DNA from: Actinomucor elegans
Lineage: Eukaryota; Mucoromycota; Mucoromycetes; Mucorales; Mucoraceae
DNA: 64,000 nucleotides
Assembly (NCBI GenBank): GCA_026027325.1
Contig: JAMSLZ010000018.1
Coordinates: 124,001 to 188,000, forward strand
Direction of reading: 5' to 3'
The translations under genes and the position numbers were made by a program. The notes under the pieces were generated by a model. That model searched no databases and was not told where the DNA came from. It saw nothing but the letters and a program-made list of their open reading frames with translations. Positions 11,057 through 24,466 of this stretch are shown here, piece after piece; the first letter of the stretch is position 1, and each line of letters opens with the position of its first letter.

Positions 11057-13637
11057 ATGACAAATACAGGGGCTGGTAAAACCGTTTACCAAGTACTAAG
11101 GTCTTACATTCCAATCGAAGATATATTGGTCTTGAAAGATTTAGCACCTTTTGCGATTGGATCTTTTCTTGCCATCTATGCTTTCTTACTAATAACAGAC
11201 GGATACTACTTTTTGATATTCATGGTGCTTGGATTCAGCCTTGGTGCTTTCTATTTCAATAACAAAGATGGAAATTTGAAGATAGAGCAATATGAACGAA
11301 ACTTGTCTTATACTGAACAAGCACTTGAACAAGTATGTTTTTTTTTAATTAGTTTATGCAGCACAAATACTTATTATGTATCCAGTTCAGTAATAGCATC
11401 GAACCACCAAAACAAGTAGAACTATATTATCCACCGTTGACAAACGTTGTAAACCAATTACTTGATTATGTAATGCGCGACTTTGTTTCTAGTTGGTGGA
11501 GTACTTTGAACATCCACAACGACGCGACTTTTGAGAGATTAGCACGAGAAAGATTAAACATTGTATTTTTGAACGTTCAAAAGATCTTGCTGAACCAAGA
11601 AAGAAACGACATAGTTATGTCTACGCTGTATGGTGTAGCAAACACTTTGATTATCCATATGGTAAGATGGGATATTCTCTCCTTGTGTTCTATTAGAAAC
11701 TAATTCTATAATAGAGAGAATGTAGAGCTTTGGAAGACTCTGGGTTAACCATGGACAAGTATGTGATAGAAAACCCTCAATCACCTTTTGCACAATTACT
11801 TTCAAAAGAGGAACAACATCGCCAACTTCGAACACTCAGCCAAACATTTTTAAGACGTACTATACCAGCAGCTGATAGAGATTCTCTTTTGTTGATGAGT
11901 TTGTTTAAGGAGCTGCTAGCTACTTATTTGTTTGGGGGTATCTTGGACAGCTTGAGTGATCCAGACTTTCTCAATTGTTGGATCGTCGACCTTTTATCTG
12001 ATAAAGAAAAAGCAAAAGCCATCAGTTCTACCCTCTCGGCTGCTGTTCTAGCTGAAAACGATGGATTATCCGACATCTGTACCAGCGAAGTTCGAAATTC
12101 AACTGAAGAAGAGGATAACAGTAGTGTAGAACAGGTTACTCCCCCAGATACGCCAGAACTTTCGAGATCTTCAGAACAGTTCAAACCTACTCCTATTGCT
12201 ACACTCCCCAAGAACAATGATACAACTATATTGGCTTCTTTACAATCCCCTCCCCCAGCACAATCACCTTGGGGCCCTCAGTCCATGATCTTTGCGCGTG
12301 GCTCTGTTAACTTCACAGTCATGGATATATCTGCACCTCAATCCAATGACGATCCATTGGATAAAACTGAGCTTGTGTACATTATTCAAATTGAACGACC
12401 TGCTATGGATGATCATGCTGGCTCTGAAGGCGGTGGCTATGTTATAACGAGAACGTATGCAGATTTTGAAAGCTTCCATACAATTCTAAGTGCAAGACAT
12501 GCTAAACGTGCAGCAAAGCTCTTATTAAAATTGCCATTGGACACTACAGCAAAATCGTGGCTGAAGAAACCCTCAGCCCAACAAAGAAGAAGAGTGTCTA
12601 TGGAAACCATCAGTCGTGGTTTAGAAAAATACATTGACATGGTGGTACAGGATGACGAGTTAGGTACAGATCAGATAATCCTACCCTTTTTGAGAAAGGA
12701 ACGAAGATCCGAAATTGCAGATGGAGGAAACATGGTCTCATTTGCGCAAGAATATATGCAAGAAGTGGCTGCTATCCATGCTTTGTCTGATGCAGCTATG
12801 GCAAATAATACAAAATCAAGATCCCTGTTTTCTCGTAATAGTAGTAGCACACTCAACAGTATGAATAGTAGTAGCGCGGCACTCAATGTCCAACATCCTC
12901 CTTCTACAGAAGAGGATTCCAATAACAAATGGTTTGCTCCAAGAACAAAACCAAGAAATGATTCCATTTCAAGCATGCATAGTACGCTATCTAAAGATAG
13001 TTCAGCAACTGTAACAAAGGACGAGAGCGAAGAACATGAAGACAATATAAAAAAATCACCACTTGTTGAGCATAGAGTGTTGCAAGATATTGAAAGCAAG
13101 CTTAAACATCCAGATACCCCAAATGGCAACAATAAAGCTTTATCTGCTATGGATGTCGAGCTTTTAATAGAAACCACTTACGCTTTAATAGTAGAAATAT
13201 TCAATCTCACCACCTCCAACAATAAGGCTTGGATGCGAAGATCCATCTTGAATTTACTAAGGGAAATTGTTCGTCGCTCCTATGCTCAATTTATATCTGA
13301 ACAATACACAGACTTTGTCAACGAATACATGTCGCCCGATGCCATTGTCAGCGTATTGAATCGATTGGGAGAGCAATTCTGGCCTGAAGGAAAATGGATG
13401 CTGGATGGAAAAGAAGAACAAACAAAACGTACAGAACAAGACAAGGAAGAGAGCAGACAATTGGCTCGCAGTATGATGATGACTGAGTTGATTCCAAATA
13501 CTGTAAGACAACTGATTGGAGATCAAAACTGTAATACAGCTATGGATCGTATGTGGGCTCGATGCCAGGATCCTAGTTTAAACAGAGTGCTTATTTTGCA
13601 GGTCTTGGAGCGCATCATTAAACCAATCCTGGGTTAA
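11057..13637 (+). CDS. PXA-PX-nexin C sorting nexin (Mdm1 / SNX13-14-25 type)
   Basis: Three exons (11057-11332, 11386-11661, 11715-13637) give 824 aa. Two hydrophobic helices near residues 28-65 would anchor it, presumably in the ER. A PXA domain follows (about 90-270; PPLTNVVNQLLDYVMRDFVSSWW and later LLATYLFGGILDSLSDPDFLN), then an acidic Ser/Thr/Pro linker, a PX domain (about 350-500; ITRTYADFESFHTIL and a KLLLKLP patch), a low-complexity linker and a C-terminal nexin-C domain (RRSILNLLREIVRRSYAQF, then VSVLNRLGEQFWPEGKWM). Such proteins tether ER to vacuole or lysosome and lipid droplets. I see no RGS domain between PXA and PX, so it is closer in layout to yeast Mdm1 than to animal SNX13. 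Both introns keep phase 0. Confidence 0.88.
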
Positions 13638-15080
13638 AATAAATGAAAACAAATGTACATATATAACTTACTATTTTATTACTGAAACATGAAATATATC
13701 AATTTTGCCTTGATTAAACAAGCGCTCTAATAGACACAGTATGGTTCATTCTGAGCATGGAGTGCCGAGTCGATGCTATATATTCACAAAAACCGGACAT
13801 TGCATATAGTCTATTTTTTTTTTTTGAATACTCGCGCTATCACTGCATTTCTACAAAATACAAACAACAAACTTTTATCAAAAACACTTTGATTAACTAA
13901 AATAAATAATAAGAATATTTTGCACGATTAGATATACCATTACAATATACATAAACTATGTTAAAACAAGTCCTATTTATCAACAGCTGTGTGTTATCAA
14001 ATTTTTTATGTACAATTGCCAAAGGCCAATAGAAAGTGAAGAAATCCGTAATAGCACTCTTTTGCGTTTTGGGTGTATGGTATATAATTTATTTTTGTTA
14101 TAATAATTAAAGATATATCTTGATGCTTGCCTTTTTTTGATATAAAAACAGTTATGAAGCGAATGGACAATTTTCAGCGAGTGCAGAGCCATCAGATCCA
14201 ACAAGCTCCCAACTTTAATGAATCTGGCAGCTCTTTTTTGTGTATATGTGTGCGTGTTTTTATATAACCATATAGGTAATGCATGCCGTTTATGTTGACT
14301 TTATGGTTAAGTTTTGTCTTTAAGATCCCTTTTAACATGAATATCAGCTATTGTTAGACAGAGAATAGCGCAAGCCAGAATAATAGATTGGTATATATAT
14401 ATAAAAGGCTTAGGCATATACAGTCTTTTGGTTTCAATTGTTTAAGGCCTCTTGAATTCAACATTCTCGACAACAATAAACGAGAAAGGAGATATTATGT
14501 TGATGAAGCGTTTTCCGGCTACTCTAATAGGGACCTTTGTACAAGTATGTTTTGGCTGCGAACTGCAGTCTATTTGTTATCGGCATCTTTATTTACACGC
14601 TAAATCTTTGGTTATAGATGCCAGTCAAAAGCTAAGTCGGTAGTACTAAAGCACTATATTGAAAAGTAACCAAGAACTATAAACCTTCTTAGCTGAAGAC
14701 ATAGACGATCTTTATTAAGAAAAAGAGAATTTTATATATATATATATATATTTATTCTACATTCAGTGCACTTAATAATAGACCATTGAATCAACAAAAG
14801 ATAATCAGTAAGATGGAGAATCTGAGTTCTGCAATCAAAGCTTTCTTGCCTATTATGGATTCTCATCTAAATTCAAGCAAACTAGGTTCAACCAGCTCTA
14901 CCATTGGCTGATCTTGGTTCGGTAATTGAATCACCGTACAAATGTGACTATGAGAAGATTATGATAATCAGTTTTGATGGATTCGATTTCATTTTCTGAA
15001 CATTATATAAAACATTCCGCAAGTCAAAGCTATTTCTTTCTACTTTCAACCCTCTTTTTTCACTTACATTTATCATCACC
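13638..15080. other. Intergenic region upstream of homocitrate synthase
   Basis: AT-rich, with a (TA)n tract at about 14734-14750 and short T/A runs. ORFs at 14388-14643 are short, overlapping and unlike any family. A CT-rich stretch (about 15030-15079) directly precedes the homocitrate synthase ATG, as is common in fungal promoters and leaders. Confidence 0.5.
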
Positions 15081-16642
15081 ATGGCTCAAAACGGTCTTCA
15101 AGCTAACGGCAGCAATCAACCCAAGGAGGCTGCTTCATCCCCATATATGTCAAAGGACCCCAATTCAAACGTCAATAACTTCAAGATCATTGAATCTACA
15201 CTCAGAGGTAAAAATTAAAACAAAACCATCAGTATACATTGCAAATTGCTAGTTTACTCATTGGATTGATGTCTGTAGAGGGTGAGCAATTCGCTAATGC
15301 TTTCTTCTCAACTGAAAAGAAGATTGGTAAGTTGTGTGAAAGGGTTTTTAAATGTGCCGAAACATGGTCTTGAAGAAGAAATTCATCATCATTCTTTTTA
15401 TAGAAATCGCCAAAGCACTTGATGATATCGGTGTTGATTATCTTGAATTGACTTCACCTGCTGCTTCTGAACAGTCTCGTAATGATTGTACTGCCATATC
15501 TAACCTCGGTTTAAAGGCCAAAATCTTGACTCACGTTCGTTGCCATATGGACGACGCCAAGTTGGCTATTGATACTGGTGTTGACGGTCTTGATGTTGTT
15601 ATTGGTACTTCCAGTTTCCTTCGTGAGTTCTCTCATGGCAAGGATATGGATTACATCACCAAGCAAGCCATTGAAGTTATTACTTATATCAAGTCCAAGG
15701 GCCTTGAAGTCCGTTTCTCGACTGAAGATTCTTTCCGATCCGATCTCGTTGATCTCTTAAGTATCTACAAGGCTGTTGACAAGATTGGCGTGAATCGTGT
15801 CGGTATTGCTGATACTGTCGGTTGTGCTAATCCTCGTCAAGTCTACGAGCTCGTCAAGACTTTGAGAAGCGTCGTAAGCTGTGATATCGAATGCCATTTC
15901 CACAACGATACGGGTTGTGCTATTGCAAATGCATATGCTGGTAAGTTTTATACTACTAAGGAAAGTGTTGAGAGTGAATACTGATGGTTACACGACTCTA
16001 TAGCTTTGGAAGCTGGTGCTACTCATATTGATACCTCCGTCCTCGGTATCGGTGAACGTAATGGTATCACACCCTTGGGTGGTCTTTTGGCCAGAATGTA
16101 CACTGCCGATAAGGAATATGTAAAGAACAAGTACGATCTCTCCAAGATTCGTGAAGTTGAGAACATTGTAGCTGAAGCTGTTGAAGTTACTGTTCCTTTC
16201 AACAACTATATTACTGGTTATTGTGCTTTCACTCACAAAGCTGGTATTCACGCCAAGGCCATCTTGAACAATCCTTCTACATATGAAATCTTGAATCCCC
16301 ATGATTTCGGTATGACTCGTTATGTCAGTATTGGTCATCGTTTGACAGGTTGGAACGCTGTAAAGAATCGTGTGGAACAACTTGATTTGGATTTGACTGA
16401 TGAAGACGCAAAGGCTGTTACTGCCAAGATTAAGGAATTGGCAGATGTGAGACCTCTCTCTCTTGACGATGTTGATGGTAAGATTTGTTCAGAATTAATA
16501 ATACGCCGTATTAACCGCCTTTGCTCTAGTTTTACTTCGTTCTTATCATCAGGCCAAGGCCGATGGCGTGCACGCTCATTTCTTGAACAAGATTGATAAC
16601 CCTGAGCAAATCGCTTCTATCAGTGCTGAGACATCTGCATAA
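15081..16642 (+). CDS. LYS20: Homocitrate synthase
   Basis: Five exons (15081-15207, 15279-15326, 15404-15940, 16004-16477, 16530-16642) give 432 aa; yeast Lys20 has 428. It condenses acetyl-CoA with 2-oxoglutarate to homocitrate, the committed and lysine-inhibited first step of the alpha-aminoadipate pathway. Family marks: [14 protein letters not shown] at the N-terminus (the second Arg-Glu pair of the HMGL/DRE-TIM fold), [35 protein letters not shown], the metal-binding [26 protein letters not shown], and the lid [11 protein letters not shown]. Introns are all phase 1 and GT-AG. The last exon gives [20 protein letters not shown]. The C-terminus ENDS ...SAETSA with no obvious organelle signal. 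Whether it is nuclear, cytosolic or mitochondrial cannot be told from this sequence. Confidence 0.97.
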
Positions 16643-17918
16643 GCCGTTGAACAAACACCCACGCTCTCTTTCTCACCTCATATCAACATTATAAATATTG
16701 CCATTTCTGAAAAAAATCAAGCCAAAGTCATATTAGAATCAACTTTTATTTCTTTTCCTATATATATAACTTATTTATCTTTGTAATATTCTCTTATAAA
16801 ATAAAAAGAAACCCTCATCAATAATGCTTCTAACGCCATATCTATCTTTCTAAAAACTTGGACCAAGTATGGGAGATATCCAAAAATAGACCATGTCAAA
16901 ACTCAATGGTTTGCAACCAATTATAAGCCTATATTCTCTGGCAGCTGACGAAGCAACACAACTGGCTTATAAACAAGAACTGAGCAGTGTGCTAAGGCGC
17001 TAGTTACAGTTTGCTGTTGTGAATAAATATCATATGTGTTGAATTTCAGTTAAATAAAACCTTACCAATTGTGCGGCTTAGCTTAGGCTTAGTCTAATAA
17101 TAATTAGATACAGTTGACCGAGATTGGCTAAAAGATCTGGTGATTATGAACTGTATGTAATAAATGAGTAATTATATGGACACGTATTTATATTTATTGC
17201 GTTATTGTTAAATAAAAACTGGTATACATGCTACAGTTCATTTGGATTGTATTAAATGTATTTTCCAGGTGCGATTTTAAACCAGGATCTATTGAGAGAT
17301 CTACTTTTTATCTGCAATGCCGTTTATATATTAATTACTGCAGCATTCTTCACTAATGAAACTGGGAAATCCCATGAGTGACAGAATCTGTATAGCCTTT
17401 CATAAATAAAACACAAAGGAAGGAAAATTATTCCTGATAATAGATACTGTTAGACAATTTATCAGCGCATTTCATATCATTCCTTGAGGAGATTAGTATA
17501 TAAACTGCTCTATAATTCACACAAACACCCGAAAATGAGGATCTACATGCTAGCGCTACTATTGGTTTAATATACATGATATTTACTGCCTTGGACATCT
17601 AAACATATACCGTGTATATTGTCGTCATTTATATGATATGTGTATAATAGACGAGTTGGCATTCTGAAGCGCAAATTACATCAAGTGAAACACATCACTC
17701 CCCATGATCTCGCTCTCGGGGATACATTGATCTTGGTTCACTTGATAACCAACCGTCACTTCATTCACTAAATAGAATGGCTTGAAAGCATTTTTTGCAG
17801 CCGGTATCTACTTGTAATTTACATTCTAGCGCAAAATAATAATATGTTTGTATACATGTTTAATATGAATACACAATAATTTATATGATGGCAGCAGTAA
17901 TAGTAATAGTAGTATTGT
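16643..17918. other. Intergenic region between convergent genes
   Basis: Convergent 3' flanks of homocitrate synthase and SAM50. No gene seen. An imperfect hairpin spans 17680-17746 and a second GC-poor inverted segment is not obvious. The AT-rich stretch just after 16690 is a likely polyadenylation region (AATAAA-like at about 16800). Confidence 0.5.
17680..17746. repeat. Imperfect 67-nt hairpin
   Basis: Outer arms ATCAAGTGAA and TTCACTTGAT pair perfectly over 10 bp. Inner CCCC and GGGG blocks can pair as well. It lies in a convergent intergenic space. Confidence 0.5.
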
Positions 17919-19567
17919 TTATAAAAAGTTGAGACCAAAACCGAATTGAAACTTTGGTTCAGGCAAGTCCGTAGATTGATATTTCAAAGGTATACAATAA
18001 TTGGCTTCAATTCTAGCAATACTGTGATGGAAAATCAAACCAAAACCAACGGATGTACGAGGAGTTTCACTCAAGGTTTTGATGGTATCACCTACACTGA
18101 CGCCCTCTGTGCTAGTGACAATGCTACCAGCATTGGCAAAGGCATGTGCTTTGACAGGCAAATGAGTCAAACCAGGAATGGAGGATATTAAACTAGCACC
18201 AGCAGCCCAATAACCCTCACCACCTACAGCATCATCTATATGATATAAATTGAGTTTAGGTATTCTTTCACGTATGTATACTACTTACTGCCGTCTCTTT
18301 CACCAATACCGCCCATCTTGAAGCCACGGACAGACAAAGGACCACCCAAATAGAAGCGATCGGATACAGTAGGGGCTTTATCCTTGGCCTTGATTTCATC
18401 ATCCAACAAAGTAGAGAACAAACCAGCTCTGAAAGAAGTACTGAAGATAAGCTTACCACCATCCTTACATTCAACAAGAGGTTGATGGAAAGAAGCATTT
18501 AACTCGTGCTTCAAGAAACTGGTATCGCCGCGGCCTCCCAAACCGGCCAATTCTTGATAGATGCCGAGAAAGTGACCTCTGGTAGGCAAAACTGCATTGT
18601 CGCGTTGATCGCGTACAAAGGAGTGAAATACCGATTGTTTCGAGTTGGCGCCAGATTGAGCACGAACACTAATGATAGAATAATAAGTATGACGCAATAA
18701 GAACAATGGATATACTGCAACATTACGTGCTGGAAGAAGTAGACAAGGCCAAGACATCGCGGTGAGTTACAGCATAAGAGACTTCATGTTCACCATATTG
18801 GGTCCAACCCTTCAGACGAAGACCAGTGGCCTTGGAGCTTTCCTTGAATGCGTTGATTTGAGAATGATCTCTGATTGATCCATTAACAAATACGCCGATT
18901 TTAGTATTGGCATTTCCTCGGAAAGGTGTTTCAAAAACACCCTATCAACCATCGTTTAGATATTGATCTTTTTACTGCTATACATATATATATATGTATA
19001 TATATATATATTATATCTAAATACCTCAACAGCAGCCTTCGTACGATTTCCAAATGAGAAATTAGCCGAGACAGCCTCAGCACCACCAAACATATTACGC
19101 AAACCGACACCGCCGTTCTACGCCAAGAAATCAATAGCCATCACAATTATCGAATACATGGATTCTTACCAATTCAGCTTGGTTATTGCCAACATTAACC
19201 TTGGTTTGGAATAAACCCTTATCTTTTTCCTTTAAATGAAGCGTGACATCCACAGTATCTGCGACTTGTTGGTTAGTATCGAGATAGATCTTGATTTCAT
19301 CAAAAATATCGTGCTTTTGAAGCTGGCCAGCAATCGATTGGACTTTTTTCAAGACTTCTTCGGTTGTACTAGCACTAAAGACGTTGGAAGTGACACTGTT
19401 CAAGAAAGAGTTGCGTGTTTTATCTGTGCCCAAGATACGTAGCGTGTTGACGCGAAGAGGAGCTTCAGCAGGCACGTTCTAAAGATAAAACATAAGTATC
19501 TATTATGTATTTTTGCGACAAGCTCATTTACAGCTGGAATAGGCGTGTCTTTTGTAAATGTAGACAT
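17919..19567 (-). CDS. SAM50: Sam50/Tob55, core of the mitochondrial sorting and assembly machinery
   Basis: Six exons (19567-19532, 19478-19170, 19117-19025, 18941-18727, 18668-18289, 18235-17919) give 449 aa; yeast Sam50 has 484. It is an Omp85-type barrel in the outer mitochondrial membrane that inserts beta-barrel proteins. The first exon codes only 12 aa. A single POTRA domain follows (about 25-110; RVNTLRILGTDKTRNSFL, then FDEIKIYLDT). The barrel region begins NGGVGLRNMFGGAE and carries SVFHSFVRDQRDNAVLPTRG, DRFYLGGPLSVRGFKMGGIG (the conserved L6-type loop around R-G-F) and a final strand ending FQFGFGLNFL with the usual C-terminal aromatic/hydrophobic pattern. All introns are GT-AG. 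The gene is followed 111 bp upstream by the stop of the MAPK gene on the same strand. Confidence 0.95.
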
Positions 19568-19678
19568 TGTATTATGCAATCTAGTACGAAATGAACAAGA
19601 GAAGCTTTTTTTTTTATTGTTTTCTCGGGAAATAGTGACTACTATATTATGCCACTTGTCCCCTGCCAAAGGTTTTAG

Positions 19679-21532
<1,854 letters not shown>

Positions 21533-21689
21533 TTTGATTAAAACAGATTATAACAAAAAGAAAAGGTTTAAAAAGTATCTTTTCCAAAGATGCCCTATTG
21601 TGTTATTCTGTACTATGTCACACAACAGTATCCCCGTTTAAAGGAATCCACATCACCAAATGCCTTTATTAACCATGGAGAACGCTTTA

Positions 21690-22518
21690 TTATTGCGCGC
21701 ATGGCACTTGCCAGGCGATAATTTCTCGAAAAGTAAAAGAAATGCGTTTTTCACGATGAATAGTAATGCCAGAATCAAGAGCAGTTTCAGTCAGCTCCTT
21801 AGAAATAGCATGCTTATATTTGTATCTAGCATCACCTGTCAAAACCGCAAGCGATCTACGGGCTTCAAAGGAATCAATAAAATAGAATAAAATTATTATC
21901 ATTTTATAAACCTACGCAGTATAATATCTATAGGTTCAAACCCTTCTAATGTAAACTGCATAATACAGTCTGAAAGCAAAGAGAGCGATAAAATAACAGG
22001 GCCAAATAAGGCAGGCGCATCTACGAAGCATAAGTACAAGATATAGCAAAGCATCGTTTTTACGTACCTATATGTGGCATAATGCCTTGCCCAGGGTTAT
22101 ATTCATTTACTAACAAATGATTGGGCTCATTTGGCATCCAACCGTTTTCCATAATACGATTCACTATGAATTCAGAAAAAGCTGGTAACGGACCATATTT
22201 CTCTAGTACTTTTCTTTTTTGTTTTTTTTTTCTGTCGTATCAGCGTCTTTCTACTGAGATCCATTATATGGTATACCTATAACGATAACTGAATAAATGG
22301 CCATACTGCTGTGTTCTTCTTTTCAACTCTGGATTAGGTCTATTCCATGTTAAAAGACTAAATTGGATATAAAACACACAGAAACATTACCCAATACCTA
22401 AACCCGACCAAGTTTCTTTATCAACACAAGACACTAGGTATTCTTCTTCTTGTTCTGTTACAACATCTTCTACCACCAGTAACCCTGGCACTCTATTTCC
22501 ATGATCTATAATATGCAT
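21690..22518 (-). CDS. AlkB-family 2OG-Fe(II) dioxygenase, ALKBH8-type domain
   Basis: Five exons (22518-22391, 22357-22277, 22231-22068, 22020-21916, 21862-21690) give 216 aa. AlkB enzymes oxidise methyl or alkyl groups on nucleic acids or tRNA wobble bases. The best match I can recall is the AlkB domain of ALKBH8: LLVNEYNPGQGIMPHIDAPA holds the iron-binding H-x-D. LPRRSLAVLTGDARYKYKHA provides the distal His, and ISFTFRE the 2OG-binding Arg. Neither the RRM nor the methyltransferase of animal ALKBH8 is present, so it is a stand-alone oxygenase. The start is uncertain: an upstream ATG at 22692 opens a 25-residue frame but I find no clean splice to this gene. The lysine-rich start of exon 3 (A-run) is in frame. 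Confidence 0.85.
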
Positions 22519-23516
22519 ACGTCTTTTTTTTTAGTGTTATGTAAAAGAAAGAAGTAGCAACTAAGAAAAAAGGGACCTGCATTCAATAAAAAAATAAAAA
22601 ATAAAAATAAAAAACTGACACCGCTGTTTCAAGTATCCCGCTTTTTCATTGGCGAACAGCAATTGAACATCTATAATGATTTCTGTGCTCATGCCTTAAA
22701 CAGTTTACCAGTTACTTGCGTCGCCTTTATTAGATATATTATTATTTACTATATAGTGCGTGTCAAATGGTATATAAAATATGCCCTAATTATTCGACAT
22801 CTGAATGACATTTGTGGACTATAAACGATGCATTGATCTTTGGGTTTAACATCAGGCTTTTCGTATGAAATAAAATACAAGTACGTTGAGATCTAACAAC
22901 TACTTTTGTATAAAACCACAATAAATTTAGGACAGTTTTATTACCGTCAGAAGTGATACATAGGTATTCCATGCATTACGAAATATTCCCGTTCTAATAT
23001 AATGGATATCGGCGATTCAATGAATAATGCCACCTCTTTAGTATTCAAGTGTCGAAATAAACTCTAGCAGAATCGGCTTTAATGCTCATTTTATATGATA
23101 CATACCCTTCTGACTGATTTTTTTTTTCCTTGTTCTGTGCCAAACTTTATTTATTTTTGTACGAAATTTATTTTTATTCTAAATAAAGTGTACAAAATGT
23201 CTTGCTTCTGTGGCTTTACGCTCACAACTGGACATTTGGAAAATAAAGAAATAAAAAAGACCAAAAACAATCTTGAATGTATTATCAAATGTAAAGAATA
23301 TTTTCATATTACAGAGGATGTTCCAATAGTGTAGTTTATAGCATCAAAGAATTGATCAACCATTTTTGCATCGGATTAAGGTATACCTTGTATAAATCGA
23401 ACTCCTCTATCTTCCACTAGCACTCGAAAAGCGTCACAACCAATGGTATTTCAAAAATAATTTCTCTAGGTGAAAAAGGCTGCCTTTCTCTAGTTTCATT
23501 AGGGTGAAGAATCGAG
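22519..23516. other. Divergent intergenic region (AlkB gene / U1-C gene)
   Basis: No gene seen. ORFs at 22790-22972 and 23095-23334 are short and look random. It holds T/A runs, including a (T)9 at about 23118, and a weak copy of the dispersed TCGCATC motif near 23367. Confidence 0.5.
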
Positions 23517-24310
23517 ATGCCAAAATATTATTGTGGTAATTATAAAATCATACAAGAAACAAAGGCTCAAAAGCTGACTAATAATGGTTTCGTAGAATAT
23601 TGTGACATTTTCTTGACTCATGATAGCTGTAAGCATTAGCTAGTTACAAAATGTACAACTGTAAAAAAGAGAATTAACTTGTAGTCTTTAGCATCTGTCC
23701 GAAAAGCTCATAATGCAGGAAAGAATCATATTTTAAATGTTAGAAATTACTATGCTGGTATGACAATTTCCATTCGATTTAATCTTTAGATACTAATTCC
23801 GTGGTTCTGTATGATAGAAATAAGTCATGACAAAGCACAAGCAATAATCGATGAGATTACTCGAGCATACGATGTAGCAGAAGCAGGTATATGACCTTGA
23901 ATTGATGCTCTATATATAGTAGATACTTACTCTGTCTTAGTCTTACCTGCACAATATGCTGGTTATCCTCAACCACCTTATGGAGGATGTAAGTATTATA
24001 AAGAAAACGCGTCTTTTAAAATACTAACTAGTGTATAGTTCCTCCACCTGGATTTGGTGGTAGACCACCTCCACCTCATATGATGGCACGACCTGGGTTC
24101 CCATTTCCACCACCACCAGGCCAATTCATGCCACCACCACCCGGATTTAGACCTCCTCCTCCACATAGTCAACAAAGACCTCCACCACCCCCAGGCACGT
24201 TTCCTGGTGGCCCACCTCCACCAGGATTCTTTCAAAATGGACCTCCCGGTGGAAACCCCTCTTCTTTACCTCCTCCTCCCATGTCAGCACCACCTCCACC
24301 TTCTTCTTAA
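23517..24310 (+). CDS. SNRPC: U1 snRNP protein C
   Basis: Six exons (23517-23535, 23596-23628, 23692-23757, 23818-23886, 23941-23988, 24039-24310) give 168 aa. U1-C stabilises pairing of U1 snRNA with the 5' splice site. The N-terminus is the family's matrin-type zinc finger, MPKYYCEYCDIFLTHD, then SSVRKAHNAGKNH, supplying the C2H2 ligands. The conserved helix reads AQAIIDEITRAYD. The C-terminal 90 residues are Pro/Gly-rich, mostly PPPP and PPPG blocks, as in animal U1-C. The first exon is only 19 nt and the next 33 nt, so the zinc finger is spread over three exons. All introns are GT-AG and all are phase 1. A conventional ORF search would find only the proline-rich tail. Confidence 0.95.
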
Positions 24311-24466
24311 ATAAAGATTATTATTATTTTTTTTTTTTAGTTTTTTACGGGCAGCTTCCCGAGAATAAACTGGACGCGACACGTGTCAGACTCTTTTTTT
24401 TTATGTAGTAAAATGGACTTTTTCTCGACTTTCTTTCTCTTTCTTTTCTCTTTACTGCAATATAAC

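Noticed and set aside
12671..13177. Minus-strand ORF of 168 aa opposite the PX gene
   Set aside because: Antisense shadow of low-complexity Ser-rich coding sequence; hydrophobic Leu/Ser reading is expected from that.
22690..22692. Upstream ATG as the start of the AlkB-type gene
   Set aside because: It opens about 25 sensible residues, but no donor/acceptor pair joins it in frame to the next exon.
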